Shown: positions 21,616 to 33,299, numbered from the stretch's first letter. The stretch: DNA of 64,000 nt from Hyaloperonospora brassicae (GCA_947650285.1 CANTFL010001116.1:36455-100454); one strand, 5' to 3'. Made by a program: numbers and translations. Notes: generated by a model not told the origin, from the sequence alone.

Positions 21616-23123
21616 GATGCGTGCGCATCCTAGGTGTCAGCTCGATCGTGTATGCGTTACCCTATCGGTTCAGCACACGAAAGGGACCGATACACTTGGG
21701 CAGTAGGTTACTGCTGCCCACGTTAGTCACTACGTGTCTAGGTAGGTTTACCGTAGATAATAATACAAAGTCGCCTTCAACAAATGAATGTATATCTTCC
21801 CTTCCATTCTTGTCAGCGTCCCGTTTCTGACGGTCCACCGCGTAAGCAATGATATCCTGTACGAAACGGACCACTGCTTCGCAAGCCAGTAGAAATCCTC
21901 CTGCTGACTCGGCCTTGTTTTGTTCAGTTTGCCTTGTGCTAACCGCAGAAAGAGTTCTTTCCTCTTTCTGTTCATCAGCGAGGATGGTGCCATCATCGCT
22001 GGGATAGTCGTTGGCAATGCTGAATATACCAGCATCGTCATCATCATCATCATCATCATCATCTGAGTCAGTAATAGCGTTGTCGCTATTAATAAGGTGA
22101 TCTTCTTCGTCGATGTCGACCTGATCGACATCGGCATCTTATGTGACGACGCCAGCGTCGACACGTGATAAGCAAGAGCCAGAGCGGTTGTTGCTCGAGC
22201 GAGTTTCCCCTTATCAAAGAGTCACAATCTAAAAGGGTGGGTAGACGTGGATGGCGCAATCCATTCACGAAGAACGGTGTGTGTTGCGTTATAATATGCA
22301 CCGAATTATTAATGGCGAATTCCACCATTGGAAGGAATTCGCTCCAACTCGAAAACGAGTGGACATATCCTCGAAGGATCTCTTCGAGGATACGGTTTGC
22401 ACGTTCTGTATGAACATCCGGAATCATATGGTCAGATGTTGACATCTTTAACCGTGTTTTGAGTAAACGGAATACGGATTGCCAAAACTCCGCCGTGAAC
22501 CGAGGGTCACGGTCGGATACGAGTTCACGGGGAAACCCGTGAAGACGAAAAATCGTTTTGATAAAGACACGAGCACATCCGTGTGCTGTGATCGACTCGG
22601 GTACAACAGCAACTATCTTGCTGAAACGATTTACGAAGACAAGAATACCATTATTCTTGCGAGCGTCTTCGGGGAAACCGAAGACAAAGTCCATTGGAAC
22701 GGACTGCGAGCACTCTTCCGGGGCCGGTATAGGCTCTAAAGGTCCTCGGGATGAAAGACTGGGCTTCACTCGTTGGCAAACCTCGCAAGCCCGTATGTAC
22801 TTGCGTGTAAACTGGTACTGGCGGGGCCAGTAAAAGTCACGACTTACCGTAAGGTAAGTCCTTTCCCTACTACGATGACCCCCAGATGGCGCATCGTGGC
22901 ACTCATAAATGATGCGCAATAGCAAGTTATTATAAGCTGGAACGACGACACGAGGCGTGTCGCCGTCAACGGCTGTATAATATAGAAGTCCGTTGCGTTT
23001 TGTATACCGATCCGAAGAGGATCGGTACAAAGCCGGTAACTTTTTCAGAGATTTGCGTATTGGATTCACCAGATGATCCATCAAGAGCAGAAGATCCTTA
23101 TCTTCTGCGTAGGCTTGTATCAC
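21060..23123 (-). pseudogene. Gypsy-1b integrase with C-terminal SH3-like tail and chromodomain region
   Basis: Minus strand. The core from 23123 to about 22100 is open and carries the HHCC zinc module (ECHDAPSGGH ... CEVCQRVK) and DDE catalytic residues in MDFVFGFP, SDRDPRF and HTERANR. Downstream an aspartate run is encoded by a CAT/ATG microsatellite (22033-22063), then the tail motif NVGSSNLLPKCIGPFRVL (~21750-21690) and RTHPTFYVGRLRPY (~21620) follow in shifted frames. The chromodomain region around 21060-21200 is strongly decayed. Integrase inserts cDNA; the chromodomain targets chromatin. The frames overlap the plus-strand aORF. Confidence 0.8.
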
Positions 23124-23225
23124 ATCGTCAAGTAAACTTGACGATGGAGCACTGACTGTAAGTGTTGTAACAGTGGGGTCATACTCACTGTTGGATTGTG
23201 CGTCCGGCTCGAAATCGGGTCGGCG

Positions 23226-24678
23226 CTAATGCGCATCAGCGACGAAATTGAGTCGTCCTGACTTATGGACCACAAAGAAGTTGTTATCCGCGAAAAAGGA
23301 CAGCCACCTCGCTATGCGCTGTGAGAGGTGTGGGCTGTTCACGGCCGTGCGTAATGACGCATGGTCCGTATAGACAATGAACGGTCTATCTCCCAAGAGA
23401 TAGACGCGGAACTTAGCCAGTGCATATTTCATGGCAGAAGTTCCTTTTCATGCACTGAATAATTACGCTCAGCTGCTTGCAGCTGACGAGATCGATACCA
23501 GATGACGCGCTCCGCGCCATCTGTGTCAAACTGCATCAACGAACAGACGATTAATTAATCGCTGGCGTCACAGACTACATGAAATGGTCTGAATTTGTCT
23601 GCGATCGCCAGTATGGGCGATTGCATCAAGCACTTCTTGATAACTTCAATATGATCCTGACAGTCAGCGTTCCCTGACCACTTCACATTTATCTTGAGCA
23701 AGCAAGAAAGATGCATAGCCATATCGGCTTAGTTGCGCGAGTACTTGTGCAAGTACGACGATAGTCCAAGGAACTTACGAATCTTCTTGACATCGACTGG
23801 CACGGACCAGTCGGTGATCGCCTTGATCTTTTCGGGATCAGGGCGGACACCGTCTTTACCCACGATGAACCCAAGAAGTGGTATTTCGCTAGCCGCGAAT
23901 ATACACGTCTTGAGGTTGGCGTACAACTTATGCTTGCGAGTAAGCCGAGTTACTTGACGAACGTGAATTCTATGAACTTCCATATCCATCTTTTCGTCGA
24001 AAGTCCGGATATGAACGAGCACATCATGGAATTAGCTCGGCGCGAAATCCCGCACCAGTCTCAACAAATTTGTTACCTATCTGTTGAACGTTGCGGGGGC
24101 GTTACTCAGCCCCTGTGGTATCGCTATCCACTCCCAGAGAATACATCTGGGGGTACTCACTGCCGTGTACGATACGTTTCATTTTTGCATGAGGATCTGA
24201 TAAAATTCATTTATCAGATCCATCGACGAGAATATGGCACTCGTTGATATAATATCATTGACCACGTCCTTCCTCATCGGCGTCTTAGCTGGTACCGGTG
24301 CAGCATTCAACTCGTGGAATGCATGCACAATCTTCCATCCTCTTGTGGCGTTTTGCACACAGAAGGTCGAAGAGCTTTGAGGGGCTGTTTATCCCTCACA
24401 TGGCTTGCGGCCAAGCGATCGATAAATAACTTGTCGATTGCTAGTACTTGTTCACGAGGCAGTGGCCACTGCTTCATGATACAATTCATCGAGCCCGGTT
24501 TGAGCTCGATCTTGTATCGAGTGCCTTTATCCTTAGATAAATCGCATGGTACTGATTCAGGGAATACATCCTTGAATTCGATCAAAATCTTAGGTAAAGG
24601 ATTTGCCTTAAGTGACTCCCAGAATTGAGATGTGTAACGCTCAATCCGAGTCTTCTCATCGAGGACACTTTCGTCCAT
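23226..24678 (-). pseudogene. Gypsy-1b reverse transcriptase and RNase H, inactive
   Basis: Fragments from right to left on the minus strand: RT N-terminus (24678-24307; VFPESVPCDLSKDKGTRYKI, QWPLPREQVL), RT palm and thumb (24022-23729; KLYANLKTCIFAASEIPLLG, FLGLSSYLHKY), then RNase H (23432-23226; RPFIVYTDHASLRT). The catalytic tetrad, YFDD in the sister Gypsy-3 and Gypsy-2 copies, reads stop-Phe-His-Asp at about 24020-24035, so one catalytic Asp is lost and a stop is introduced. The frame is broken between fragments. Confidence 0.8.
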
Positions 24679-25251
24679 CGATGAGCTGCTGAGCTCCGGT
24701 ATTTTTCAGTAAACATCATTGCCGACCTTTTCCGGGACGTAGTCGTCCTCCGAGATGAGTACACAGATCTGCTCGACATTGCCACTTAACATATCACGTA
24801 AGCAGCGTTTCGGTTCTAACATTGGCAGTTGTGTAACTTCGGAGGCACAATCAGAATAAGCGTATAAGCACCTACGCCCGAATTGTCATTGACCGAGACA
24901 TATAATGTCTCAGTCGATTCCTGGGAAGACACATCCAAAGCCCGCTGGGGGCTCTCTCCCTCAGGATCGCTTGACAGTGGCTGAGCAATCACAGTCAGTC
25001 CATCATCTTCTTTGGCCGATGTATAGTCGACCTAGGCTGATCGCGTTGCCGTCTCTTTCCAACCATTTTCTTTATATTAGGATGCTGCTTTCCCGACATG
25101 CATCCTTGTCTCATTACACTAGACTTCTTCGAGTGGTGGACCTTCGGCGCCGCCTGTTCACTCGCACAGTGGCTGGGAGCCCTCTCCATATTGTAGTTAT
25201 CAGCTATACTGCGATCTTATACGTCGTACAAACGACCTTAGCACAAGTGAA

Positions 25252-25487
25252 TGATAAAAACGAGATTGTCGTGCTAAGTGCGATCGCGCAAGAGCGCGCG
25301 GCGCGACGACGGGAATGGCGGCCATTGACTCTGTGATATCATTGTGCATCCTTTATGTGACACAATATGCGGATTTTCTGATCGAATGGACAGGATGGTG
25401 GAAAGTAAGAGTAAAAAGGCATCACAAAATATCAATGTCAAAATCTTTTTACTATAGTGCTAGAGAGTGCTATCTCTATCTCGAACA
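25252..25487 (+). repeat. 5' LTR of the Copia element
   Basis: From TGATAAAAACGAG to ATCTCGAACA, 236 bp, matching the 30095-30332 copy through blocks such as GCGACGACGGGAATGGCGGC. Bounded by TG...CA. The mutation TGTTG to TGATA near the left end distinguishes the two copies. Confidence 0.9.
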
Positions 25488-25495
25488 GGTCATGA

Positions 25496-27177
25496 TTTCA
25501 AAGAGAGAGGGCGACGACGACAACGCGACACCGGCACCGCCGGCAATTGGTCACAAAAGATCCTCGCCGGAGTCTGCTGCGATCGTCATCCCTCACGCTT
25601 ACGCAAGGAGCGCGGACTCTGAAGCGCTGGCCAAGGTTCTCGAATTGTTGTCCAAAATGGATGCAAGGATGCAAAAGATGGAAGCTTCGCAAGCAAGGAT
25701 TGACGAGGGCGAGATAATGCTTGTCGTCGAAAGAAGCGGGCTGTCCGCTTCCATACTTGGTGCTGACTTTACCGGCAGGCTTCATCGCGGAGCTTTGGAA
25801 ACTTAGGGCCTTCTTGAACGGCATGGATCAGCACAAGATTGACGTGCGGGTGGTCGGCTTGAAGACCTGAAGATGGGGCCTCGACACCCTGCGCTGCAAC
25901 GCGCCGAGCCACTGCCGCAGCCGCCGTTTCACTTCTACCATTTTAGCTGCAGACAATGCCTCAAGTCCTACCAGGGCCACCGCAGCAATTCCCTTAGCCC
26001 ATGCACTACCGACTCCTGATGCAAGGCAATGCAAGCTTGCGATCCGCAAGTTTGGTGGCACCGAGGTGTACGTCGGGCAGGAGTCAATTTTTTCTATTGA
26101 GGTAAGACCTTTTGGCGCCAAGTGGACATGACCCAAGAGTCGTGCGGTTTACTATGGAGTGAGACTGTCAAAACCAACGTGCCTGGCCATTAACTGACTG
26201 GGACCGCCGAGAGTTAATTCAACAAGCAAGTTTTATCATGGTAAATTGTTGACGCTGCAATACGTGATGCAACGTATGCTAGAACACTTTTAGACAACTA
26301 TCACAGCATCACAAGCCATGGAGCTGTTCTCGGCCAAGAAAGAGAACAATCGTACGTGGCCGGATCCCTACCTTTACCTAATGGCGGTCAGTGGCGCAGC
26401 AGGTGGAGCAGATCAGCAAGTGTTGGACAGCATTGTCAGGTATGCGATACCAGAGCTATCAAAGATACTCATGACCAAGTATGACACGCACAACATGGAC
26501 TACCTTGTGCACGCGGAAGAGCTGGCCTACTTCGCCCAAGCTATCGAGATGGAAGCTCGTCCGGGACGTTTCTTCGAAGAGGAAGTCGTGCGCATGTGGA
26601 TGAGTCCATTACGCGCAAGGAGACGCGTACCTGCTACAGATGCGTTAAGGTCGGCCACGTCAAGGCTGATTGTGGCGGCAAAAGGACTGGTGATGCAAAC
26701 GGCGGCCGTCGCTGCAGACGCGATGGCAACATGGTGCGTTCCGTTGGAGGAGGCAATGGAAGCAAGGGTTTTCGTGCCGTTAAAAATGAGCTCGCGATGG
26801 CAATAGGCGACGACGGTCACACCGGGGCTGACGAGTGGGTACTCGAAAGTGGTTCCAGTAGACACCTCGTCAACACCGACTCACTCCTTATGAATGCAAG
26901 AGATTGTAAAGAAGAGTGTCACCTCTCTGACGGCGACACGGTACGCCTATCGCGGGTCAGGAACGTGGTATTGATAGTACTAGCAAAAGGAAGGCAGAAA
27001 ACGGAGACGCTGACAGTCGTATTCCTCGCGCCCGAGCTGGCGCGCAAAATCGTGCCATACGTGAATCTCGAGCGTAAGGGGTTTGGCTTTGTTTACGATG
27101 GGATGACACGCTTTCTGAAGAGAAGTAGGGACGGCGATGTCGTGTTCGACGTGATGATGCGGTACAATGTGCTTTAC
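25496..27177 (+). pseudogene. Copia gag and protease region, broken
   Basis: Gag begins at the ATG near 25492-25494 and reads KREGDDDNATPAPPAIGHK until a stop at 25806, then continues in other frames to 26600. A CCHC zinc knuckle (CYRCVKVGHVKADC) lies at 26633-26674. The protease motif, normally D-S/T-G, reads VLESGSSRHLVN (26839-26874), so the catalytic aspartate is glutamate. A GAG-pre-integrase stretch (GFGFVYDGMTRF) ends at 27177. At least two frame changes separate the blocks. The gag packages element RNA; the protease matures the polyprotein. Confidence 0.75.
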
Positions 27178-27559
27178 TGAGGTCGGTGCAGTCAGCACGC
27201 ACGACACAGACTCCAAACGACGTGCTGATGGCGGTGTTGATACGGGAAGAGACGCCTGATGAGACGGATGCTATTTTTCAGATGGTCTATCTACTACATT
27301 TTCACTAGCGGCTCGTGCTTCTCGCTTGCGATATTATCGAGAGAATGGCTAAGGACCCCATGTCTGGCATTAATCTCACGGATACAAATCGGCCTACTTG
27401 TATCATGTGCGCTCGGTGAAAGCAGACGACGATTTACCAGTCGCGGAAAGAAACTGGTGCGAAATCACCCATCGGTAGAATCGGTAGAATTATTTGCCCT
27501 AATTTAGAGTACCCGATGACGCCGAAGGACAGGCTGGGGAACCGTTTTCTTCTAAACTT

Positions 27560-28152
27560 TATCTGTCACGAAAGCCAATAAATGTCGCGTCCTTTCTGGA
27601 TCCTACAAATGACAAGACCGCGAAGAAGTTTGAGCGCTTTCTGGCTTTTTCGAGCGCCGGTTCAAATGTCGTATCCACGTGCTCCACACAGACGAGAGTG
27701 GCGAGTACGCGAATGTTGACCTGTTCTGCAAGTCGACAGCAGTTGCGCGGCAAATTAGTGAGGCAAGAAACCAGGCGTCGAACGGAAAGGCGTAGCGCAT
27801 GCAATGGACAGTGCTGAACATGGCACGCAGTATGTTTTTTCAGTCGTCTTCCGGTGCCATTTTGAGGGGAAGCATATAAATTGCTGCGCATATACTTAAC
27901 CGCAGTCCAACTAGTGCTAACGCTAAGAGGTCGTCGACGATGGAAATTTTGACCGAGCGCGCTCACTATCTTCGTGGTATCGTCGATTTCGGATCAATCC
28001 GCACGGTTTACCGGGACCTGGGCAAGAATTCGCTAGCGCAACGGGAACAAGTTGGCGTCACGATCGGTCGCATTGATGAGAAGAAGCGGTTCAGGGTGCT
28101 TCTTCAGAAGGAGAACAAGTCCACGGTGACACAGCACGTTTCGAAATATTAA
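27560..28152 (+). pseudogene. Copia integrase, catalytic Glu codon replaced by a stop
   Basis: Readable blocks are HTDESGEYANVDLFC (27700-27745, second catalytic Asp), ARQISEARNQASNGKA then TAG then RMQWTVLNMARSM, and ILTERAHYLRGIVDFGSI (27944 onward), ending in VTQHVSKY at 28152. In Copia integrases the motif is xAERxN; here the Glu codon is TAG at 27793-27795. A further stop occurs near 27878. The upstream zinc module (about 27350-27450) is barely recognisable. Confidence 0.7.
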
Positions 28153-28258
28153 ATCCATCAGCGTGGAGCCAAAAATTCAGCTCTAACACGCACTCGAGTT
28201 TGAAGATCAGGCGGTCGCGATAGACGCACCAGGCGCAGTCGATATTGGGTATAAATCA

Positions 28259-29320
28259 ATGCCTGTGACAAACACCCCTGCAAAAGATGAGGAACGTGCG
28301 CGAATGTTGCGAGCCGGCAAGAAGAAGTCGAAATCCTTGGGTCGTGCGGCACACAGGACGCGCAGCTCGACCAAGCGCACGCATGGATCAGGCGGTCAGG
28401 AGGAGCCGGATCAAGAAGAAGATGTATTACAAGAAAGCTTGGTAGCGCATGTGTACGAGCGCGACCCCAAAATCTACGGGGAGGCGATGCGCAGCGCAGA
28501 AAGAAAGCTTTGGGAGAGAGCAATGCAAGAGGAGTCACCAATTCTCGGAGATAATGGCGTGTTGAGCATTCATAAGTGATCAAAAGGAAACAACGAGTTG
28601 CACAAGAAATTGGTATACAAAACGAAGACAAATACCGATGGTCAGCTCGAGCGTCTGAAGGCAAGACTCGTGGCGTGCGGCAACGAGCAGGATTTTGTGG
28701 TGGACTACCAACTCGACTTTGCGGCAGTCTTGGAAATGTCGACCGTTAAGGTAATACTGGCGATTTCAGCAATCTGGGGCGTGCCGGCGAAGTACGGGAA
28801 TATCTTTGACGCCTACGTAAGGATGAAAAGGAAGCCCGCCTGTATATTCTGCTACATGTTCCACAGGCAATGAAAGTTAGCGAGGCAAATCTCAAGACAA
28901 TTGGATCAACAAACACGAGGGAAGTCGTTCGTCAGTTACGTGAAAATCTATACGGCCGCAAGTAGGCCGGACGGATTTGTAGCCAGCTTCTGCACACTCG
29001 GTTGCTGGTAGATAACTTTAGCCAGTGTGTCCTGGACATGTGCCTCTTCTGGAAGGTCGTTTAGGGCCAGCTGGTCGTCGTGGGTGTGTACGTGGACGTT
29101 CAGCTGGCCACTGATACCGGCACAGCTTCTGTCGAACGTTTCTTTGAACAGCTTAAGCCTGTCCATCAAGGAACTCGGAGTCTTCAGTAAATTTATTGGA
29201 ATGCGCTTCGCAATGGAAAACGACGGCAACTACGTGCTGGACCAGTCGGAAGCGGTAGGCGAGCTGTTGCGCAAGAACGGTCTTGAGAACGCCAACACGA
29301 CGCGAGCTCCGATGGGATAG
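28259..29320 (+). pseudogene. Copia reverse transcriptase, degraded
   Basis: Blocks: a linker rich in Lys and Glu, KLWERAMQEESPILGDNGV (28507-28563), a stop, HKKLVYKTKTNTDGQLERLKARLVACGNE (28600 onward), TVKVILAISAIWGVPAKYG, a frameshift, then the palm motif reading VGVYVDVQLATDTG near 29080-29120. The Copia RT signature YVDD is YVDV here, so the second catalytic Asp is lost. RFAMENDGNYVLDQSEAVGEL (29205-29270) is the typical end of the domain. Confidence 0.75.
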
Positions 29321-29372
29321 GACTGATACGAAATGCAAACAGAAGACTGCGGGTTGTTGGGAGTGAGCGCAG

Positions 29373-29969
29373 ATGGTGGGGCCCAATGATCCGGACGTTC
29401 CAATCCCTTGTCGGCAGTGTGCTTCGGGGGCGCGCTTCACACGGCTAGACATCGCGTTTGCAGTACATAAAGCAACCCGCCAGACCCACCATCCACTACT
29501 GCACGATCTTAAGCTCGCGAAACGGATCGCGCGCTACCTGAAAGGTACGTGCGACATCAAACTGCACATGGAGTCGATGAAGGTCCCAAATAGCGATATA
29601 CGGCTTGAATGCTACTCGGACGCCGACTTCGCCGCCGACATATCGAACCGGAAGTTCCTGACCGGTGGGATCGTTTGGCTGAACCGGATGCCGGTGATCT
29701 GGACGGCGAAGAAGCAGGGAGGAGTCACACTCTCCACCAATAAGGCAGATTTTGTTGCTGCGTCGGAGCAAGCGCGCGATCGGCTTGGCATGAGAGAGAT
29801 GCTTTGCGAAAATAGGAAAGCCCCTACGCTTCCAATGGCGCTGTACGTCGACAATCAAGCGGCGTTGAAGAAGTTGGCGGACGAGGCGGAGCCACTGAAG
29901 GCGAAGCACATCGACGTGCGACTGAAGTTTGTCTGCGACTGCACCCAGCGTGCAATAGTCGCGGCCTAG
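29373..29969 (+). pseudogene. Copia RNase H domain
   Basis: The best-preserved part of the Copia element: an open frame of about 190 codons without a proper start. Motifs in order are RLDIAFAVHKATRQTHHP, AKRIARYLKGTCDIKLHM, ECYSDADFAADISNRK, TLSTNKADFVAASEQA and LYVDNQAALKKLADEAEPL, then KHIDVRLKFVCD. Asp and Glu/Asp positions typical for Copia RNase H are present (SDADFA, KADFVA in place of AEFVA, VDNQAA). It would degrade the RNA of the RNA-DNA hybrid during replication. Confidence 0.85.
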
Positions 29970-30094
29970 TATGTGCGATCGGAGCTGCAAATGGCGGAAC
30001 TGCTGATGAAGGCCCTCAACGCTGCAAAGCCTTGCGGAATTCTGCAAGTTGCTACGATTCGGGTAAATGGACGGAACTTCATGGCCGAGAGAAT

Positions 30095-30332
30095 TGTTGA
30101 AAACGAGATTGTCGTGCTAAGTGCGATCGCACACGAGCGCGCGGCACGACGACGGGAATGGCGGCCATTGTCTCTGCGATTTCATTGTGCATCCATTGTG
30201 TGACACAATATGCCAGATTTGATGATCGAATGGACAGGAATGGTGGAAAGTGAAGCGTAGAAAAGGAATTATAACATCAATGTCAGAATATTTTTACTGT
30301 AGTGCTAGAGAGTGATATCTTTATCTCGAACA
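30095..30332 (+). repeat. 3' LTR of the Copia element
   Basis: From TGTTGAAAACGAG to ATCTCGAACA, 238 bp, direct copy of 25252-25487. It follows the purine-rich tract GGCCGAGAGAAT and is followed by the target duplication GTGAG and resumed Gypsy-1b sequence. Confidence 0.9.
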
Positions 30333-30559
30333 GTGAGGCCATCTCACTAACTCGCAGTACATCAGACGTAAAAAGATGTTGATGAATACAATTTATATAA
30401 ACTAAGCTAGTTTATGGAAGGGGTTTTCACTCGATAACGGATTTCCAAACGTGGTTATGCATGCGCCATGCGCTGTGTCAACGTGTCGAGGACATCCCGC
30501 TGCTTTGTCTAGAAGATGCCTCTCAGCGAAAGGTGCATTAAGCACGTGCGGTATAGCTT

Positions 30560-32655
30560 CATTTCCCACTAAAAATGTAAAAATTAGATTCGGCCGACGA
30601 CGTGCTTACAAACGAAGTCACCATACTGCCGCAGACCGCACGCAAAAAATCGAATTTACTGCCCTGTGAGATGCCCCATTCCTCGACAAAATACGCGCTC
30701 ACCTCGTGCTTGTCGAGGACGGCGCACAACTTTACATCTTCGTCGTACGTTATGCGAAGTAGCATGTGGTCCGACTTGACATCTTTAATGTACTTCTCAT
30801 TCCGTCCATGTTTTCGCTAGCTGCTCACGGTCCGGCGCCAGAACGTCTTTGACGAACATTCGCGGCGACATCTTGAGGAGCTGCGCAGACATGACCGGCG
30901 GTGCATCTCGCACGCGAGGTAGAATGTTGGCGTCGCGCTCTGATCGCACGCTCTGCATGCCGAGCAATAGGATCATCGCGTAGGTAGCGACGTCGCAATC
31001 GACGTCTAGCTTCTCGTAGTCTCTCAGCGCCGCCAACAGCTGCGGGGAACACGATCCCTTGTCCATATTGTGAGCGACATTGTCTGCATAAGAGATACTC
31101 TTTCCACCGTCAACTAAATAGCCTTTCATCTGACCATCGGTAGAGTCAATGCTGAACATCGCGATAAGCGATCGAATCAAATTGACAATGTTCTCATCCT
31201 GGTGCGCTATCAGGAGCGCCTTGTTCTGCAGTACTGCAATTGTCTTGTTGACACTGCTAATGGCAGGAGACTTATTGTACGTCATGATCAACCAGAACGG
31301 CGACGGCAAGACGAATTTATGATGATTAGCCGCGTAGTTGACCACTCTTTGCCGGTATATGATGAAAAATCTCAGCACGATGCCATAATGGACCCAGCGA
31401 GTAGTCAGCTTCGGGCACTTGACATTCATCTCGGTGATTAAGCTGTTATGAGCATGCATTAAGACTCTAAACGCATGCGCTTTGGAGACCCATTTGCCGT
31501 AAAACACATTGGCCGACAATTGCATCAATTCCAAATCATTTCTATTAGGCGCGCACCGAATGCGAAGGACTGGATGTTCAGCTGCAGCGCAAATTTAAGT
31601 GAACAAGCCGGCATGAAGGCCAGTCATTGCGTTTTCGCCGTCCGTAGCGACGCAAAGCAATTTGCCACGCGACGATTGATGCAACGCGTCCATAAACTTG
31701 CATACCGTAACAAATATGATCTGCGATGTATACGTGTCGAACATTGAGATGGCGACGAGGTACAAGTTGACCAAGACGCCGAGGTAGCAAAATTGCGAGC
31801 GCATTTCAAAAAACGACTGGCCGCGATGCGTACTTCCATCACACGCGATAATAAATTTCCAGACGGACGCGTCACACATGAAGTCCGCAATTCGTTGCAA
31901 GTTTGACGTGACAAGGGCGCTAATGAACCGGCCGACCATCAAACTGTTAATATCTGCAAGATTCGGCGTTTACGTACGTCGCTTGGCATGTGTGATTACC
32001 ATGAGCGCCTACCTGAATGACATGCCGCTTCCCATGTGGTCCAATGCGAGTTCGAAACGTATCAAATTCTTTATAATGTTGACAAACTTCTCAGTCTCCG
32101 AGTCCTTGACGAATAGCCTTATCGCATGCGCCTATTAATTGGACTTCTTGGCGATTTTCTTGGCTACTGACTTTGATGCGTCAGAGGGCAAGAGGTCTTC
32201 TCCATCGTCGTCTTCAGCATTGCCCAACATTTCGTCGTTCTTGAAGAATATGTAGCCGATGATGGTATCGACGAATGGCGGCGAAACTTTGAATTCCATA
32301 GTGCCGCCTTCAACGTCGAGTAAATAATGCAACGTGTCTAAGATATTCGTCTTCTTATTAAATGGACGCCCTTCTCCGCGTTATACAACTTGATGTACTC
32401 GGACCAGGCTTTTCATGATGCGACGTATTGTGACTGCGACAAGTCTGCGTCGCGAACCGTTTCGCGTATTATTTGCTGTAAACGCGCGACTTACGCTTGC
32501 GAACAGTTGAGCTTCCAACCTCAACGTTATCACGCATGCCATAGATGCAGAGCAGGCATCGCGCAGTTTACGCGACGCCCTTTCCCGTACTAATAAGCTC
32601 AAGTTCGAGCTTTAGCGCATGCTTCTCCTGCAACGGCGTCGTCTTGGGCTCCATT
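30560..32655 (-). pseudogene. hAT-like DNA transposase relic
   Basis: Minus strand, from an ATG at 32655 (MEPKTTPLQEKH) to about 30560, in several frames. The N-terminus has a BED-type zinc-finger remnant (TARCLLCIYGMRDN). The catalytic region contains FIIACDGSTHRGQSFF and LLCVATDGENAMTGLHAG (31860-31600). A long open part (31534-30797) has RWVHYGIVLRFFIIYR and SLIAMFSID. The C-terminus (FDFLRAVCGSM..STSSAESNF, ~30680-30580) resembles the hAT dimerisation motif. Stops and frameshifts break it. hAT transposases excise and insert their own DNA; no terminal inverted repeats could be defined, because the left end abuts truncated Gypsy-1b and the right end abuts the Gypsy-2 LTR. Confidence 0.7.
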
Positions 32656-32665
32656 AAAGCACTCG

Positions 32666-33191
32666 TGTAGCGGAGCTACCCAGCTCCTAAAGTCAGAGGA
32701 AGACTTAACGCTCATGGAGCAACTTTGGTTCTACGAACCCGACTCAAAGAGTCAACAGCTCCGAGAGATAAGGTTTGGTTTAAAGAACCCGACTCAAAGA
32801 GTCAACAAGCTCAAAGAGCTTACGGTCCCTGTTCCAGGGGGACCAAACGATTCAAAGAATCAAATGCACAGAGTGCACAAGGAGTAGCAGCCTTAACAAG
32901 GCGTTGTTATCTCCTCAACGATCGCAAGACGCCTCGTAAGGCACGTGTTTTATGTTGATCAAAACGGGAGCTGAATTTTATTTCTTCTTTTAACCTAAAA
33001 GAACACCGTAGTAAATAGCCTACTCACTTATGCCCTAAATAAACCTATTAAAAGATATCGTAATCAATGATTGACAGACATCAGTCTTTAACAATTGATA
33101 CTTGTGTTCTAATATTACTATAAAGGGGATCTCATCCCTTGTGTGTACCACACCTATTGTCGACTACCAGTCGACGTGTAACCCCGTTACA
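32666..33191 (-). repeat. 3' LTR of Gypsy-2
   Basis: 526 bp, about 51 bp longer than its partner at 39816-40290. The extra length is a tandem duplication with a 50-bp period: the block GAACCCGACTCAAAGAGTCA occurs at 32735 and again at 32785. Ends with the hairpin GTCGACT-ACC-AGTCGAC and CCCCGTTACA. Confidence 0.9.
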
Positions 33192-33299
33192 ACCTCCCCC
33201 ACCAGACTGAAGTTTCCACAAAACGTCAATCGAATTCTTTCCTCGAAGAGGACGGTGTGTGTGCGTTTCATCCTTACGGTTGGCAAAACACAAAACACC

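Larger units (their letters stand above)
25252..30332 (+). mobile_element. Copia retrotransposon nested in Gypsy-1b
   Basis: Two LTRs of 236 and 238 bp in direct orientation (25252-25487, 30095-30332) flank a plus-strand gag - protease - integrase - RT - RNase H series, the Pseudoviridae (Copia) order. Flanking pentamers are GTGAA (25247-25251) and GTGAG (30333-30337), a target-site duplication with one mutation. The uninterrupted site ACAAGTGAG is visible in Gypsy-3 at 51647-51655. The LTRs differ at roughly a tenth of positions by eye, and catalytic residues are lost in PR, IN and RT, so the insertion is old and dead. Confidence 0.92.
19288..30390 (-). mobile_element. Gypsy-1b retrotransposon, 5' truncated and split by a Copia insertion
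   Basis: Left end: 3' LTR (19288-19731) and PPT complement, so transcription runs right to left. Internal order from the left: antisense ORF, chromodomain and integrase tail, integrase core, RNase H, reverse transcriptase, RT N-terminus, then the PR-RT linker, which is cut at 25251/25252 by the Copia element and resumes at 30333. Homology to Gypsy-3 (51651 onward) fades near 30390, before the protease, so PR, gag and the 5' LTR are absent. The RT catalytic motif has been lost and several frames are broken, so the copy is not autonomous. Confidence 0.85.
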
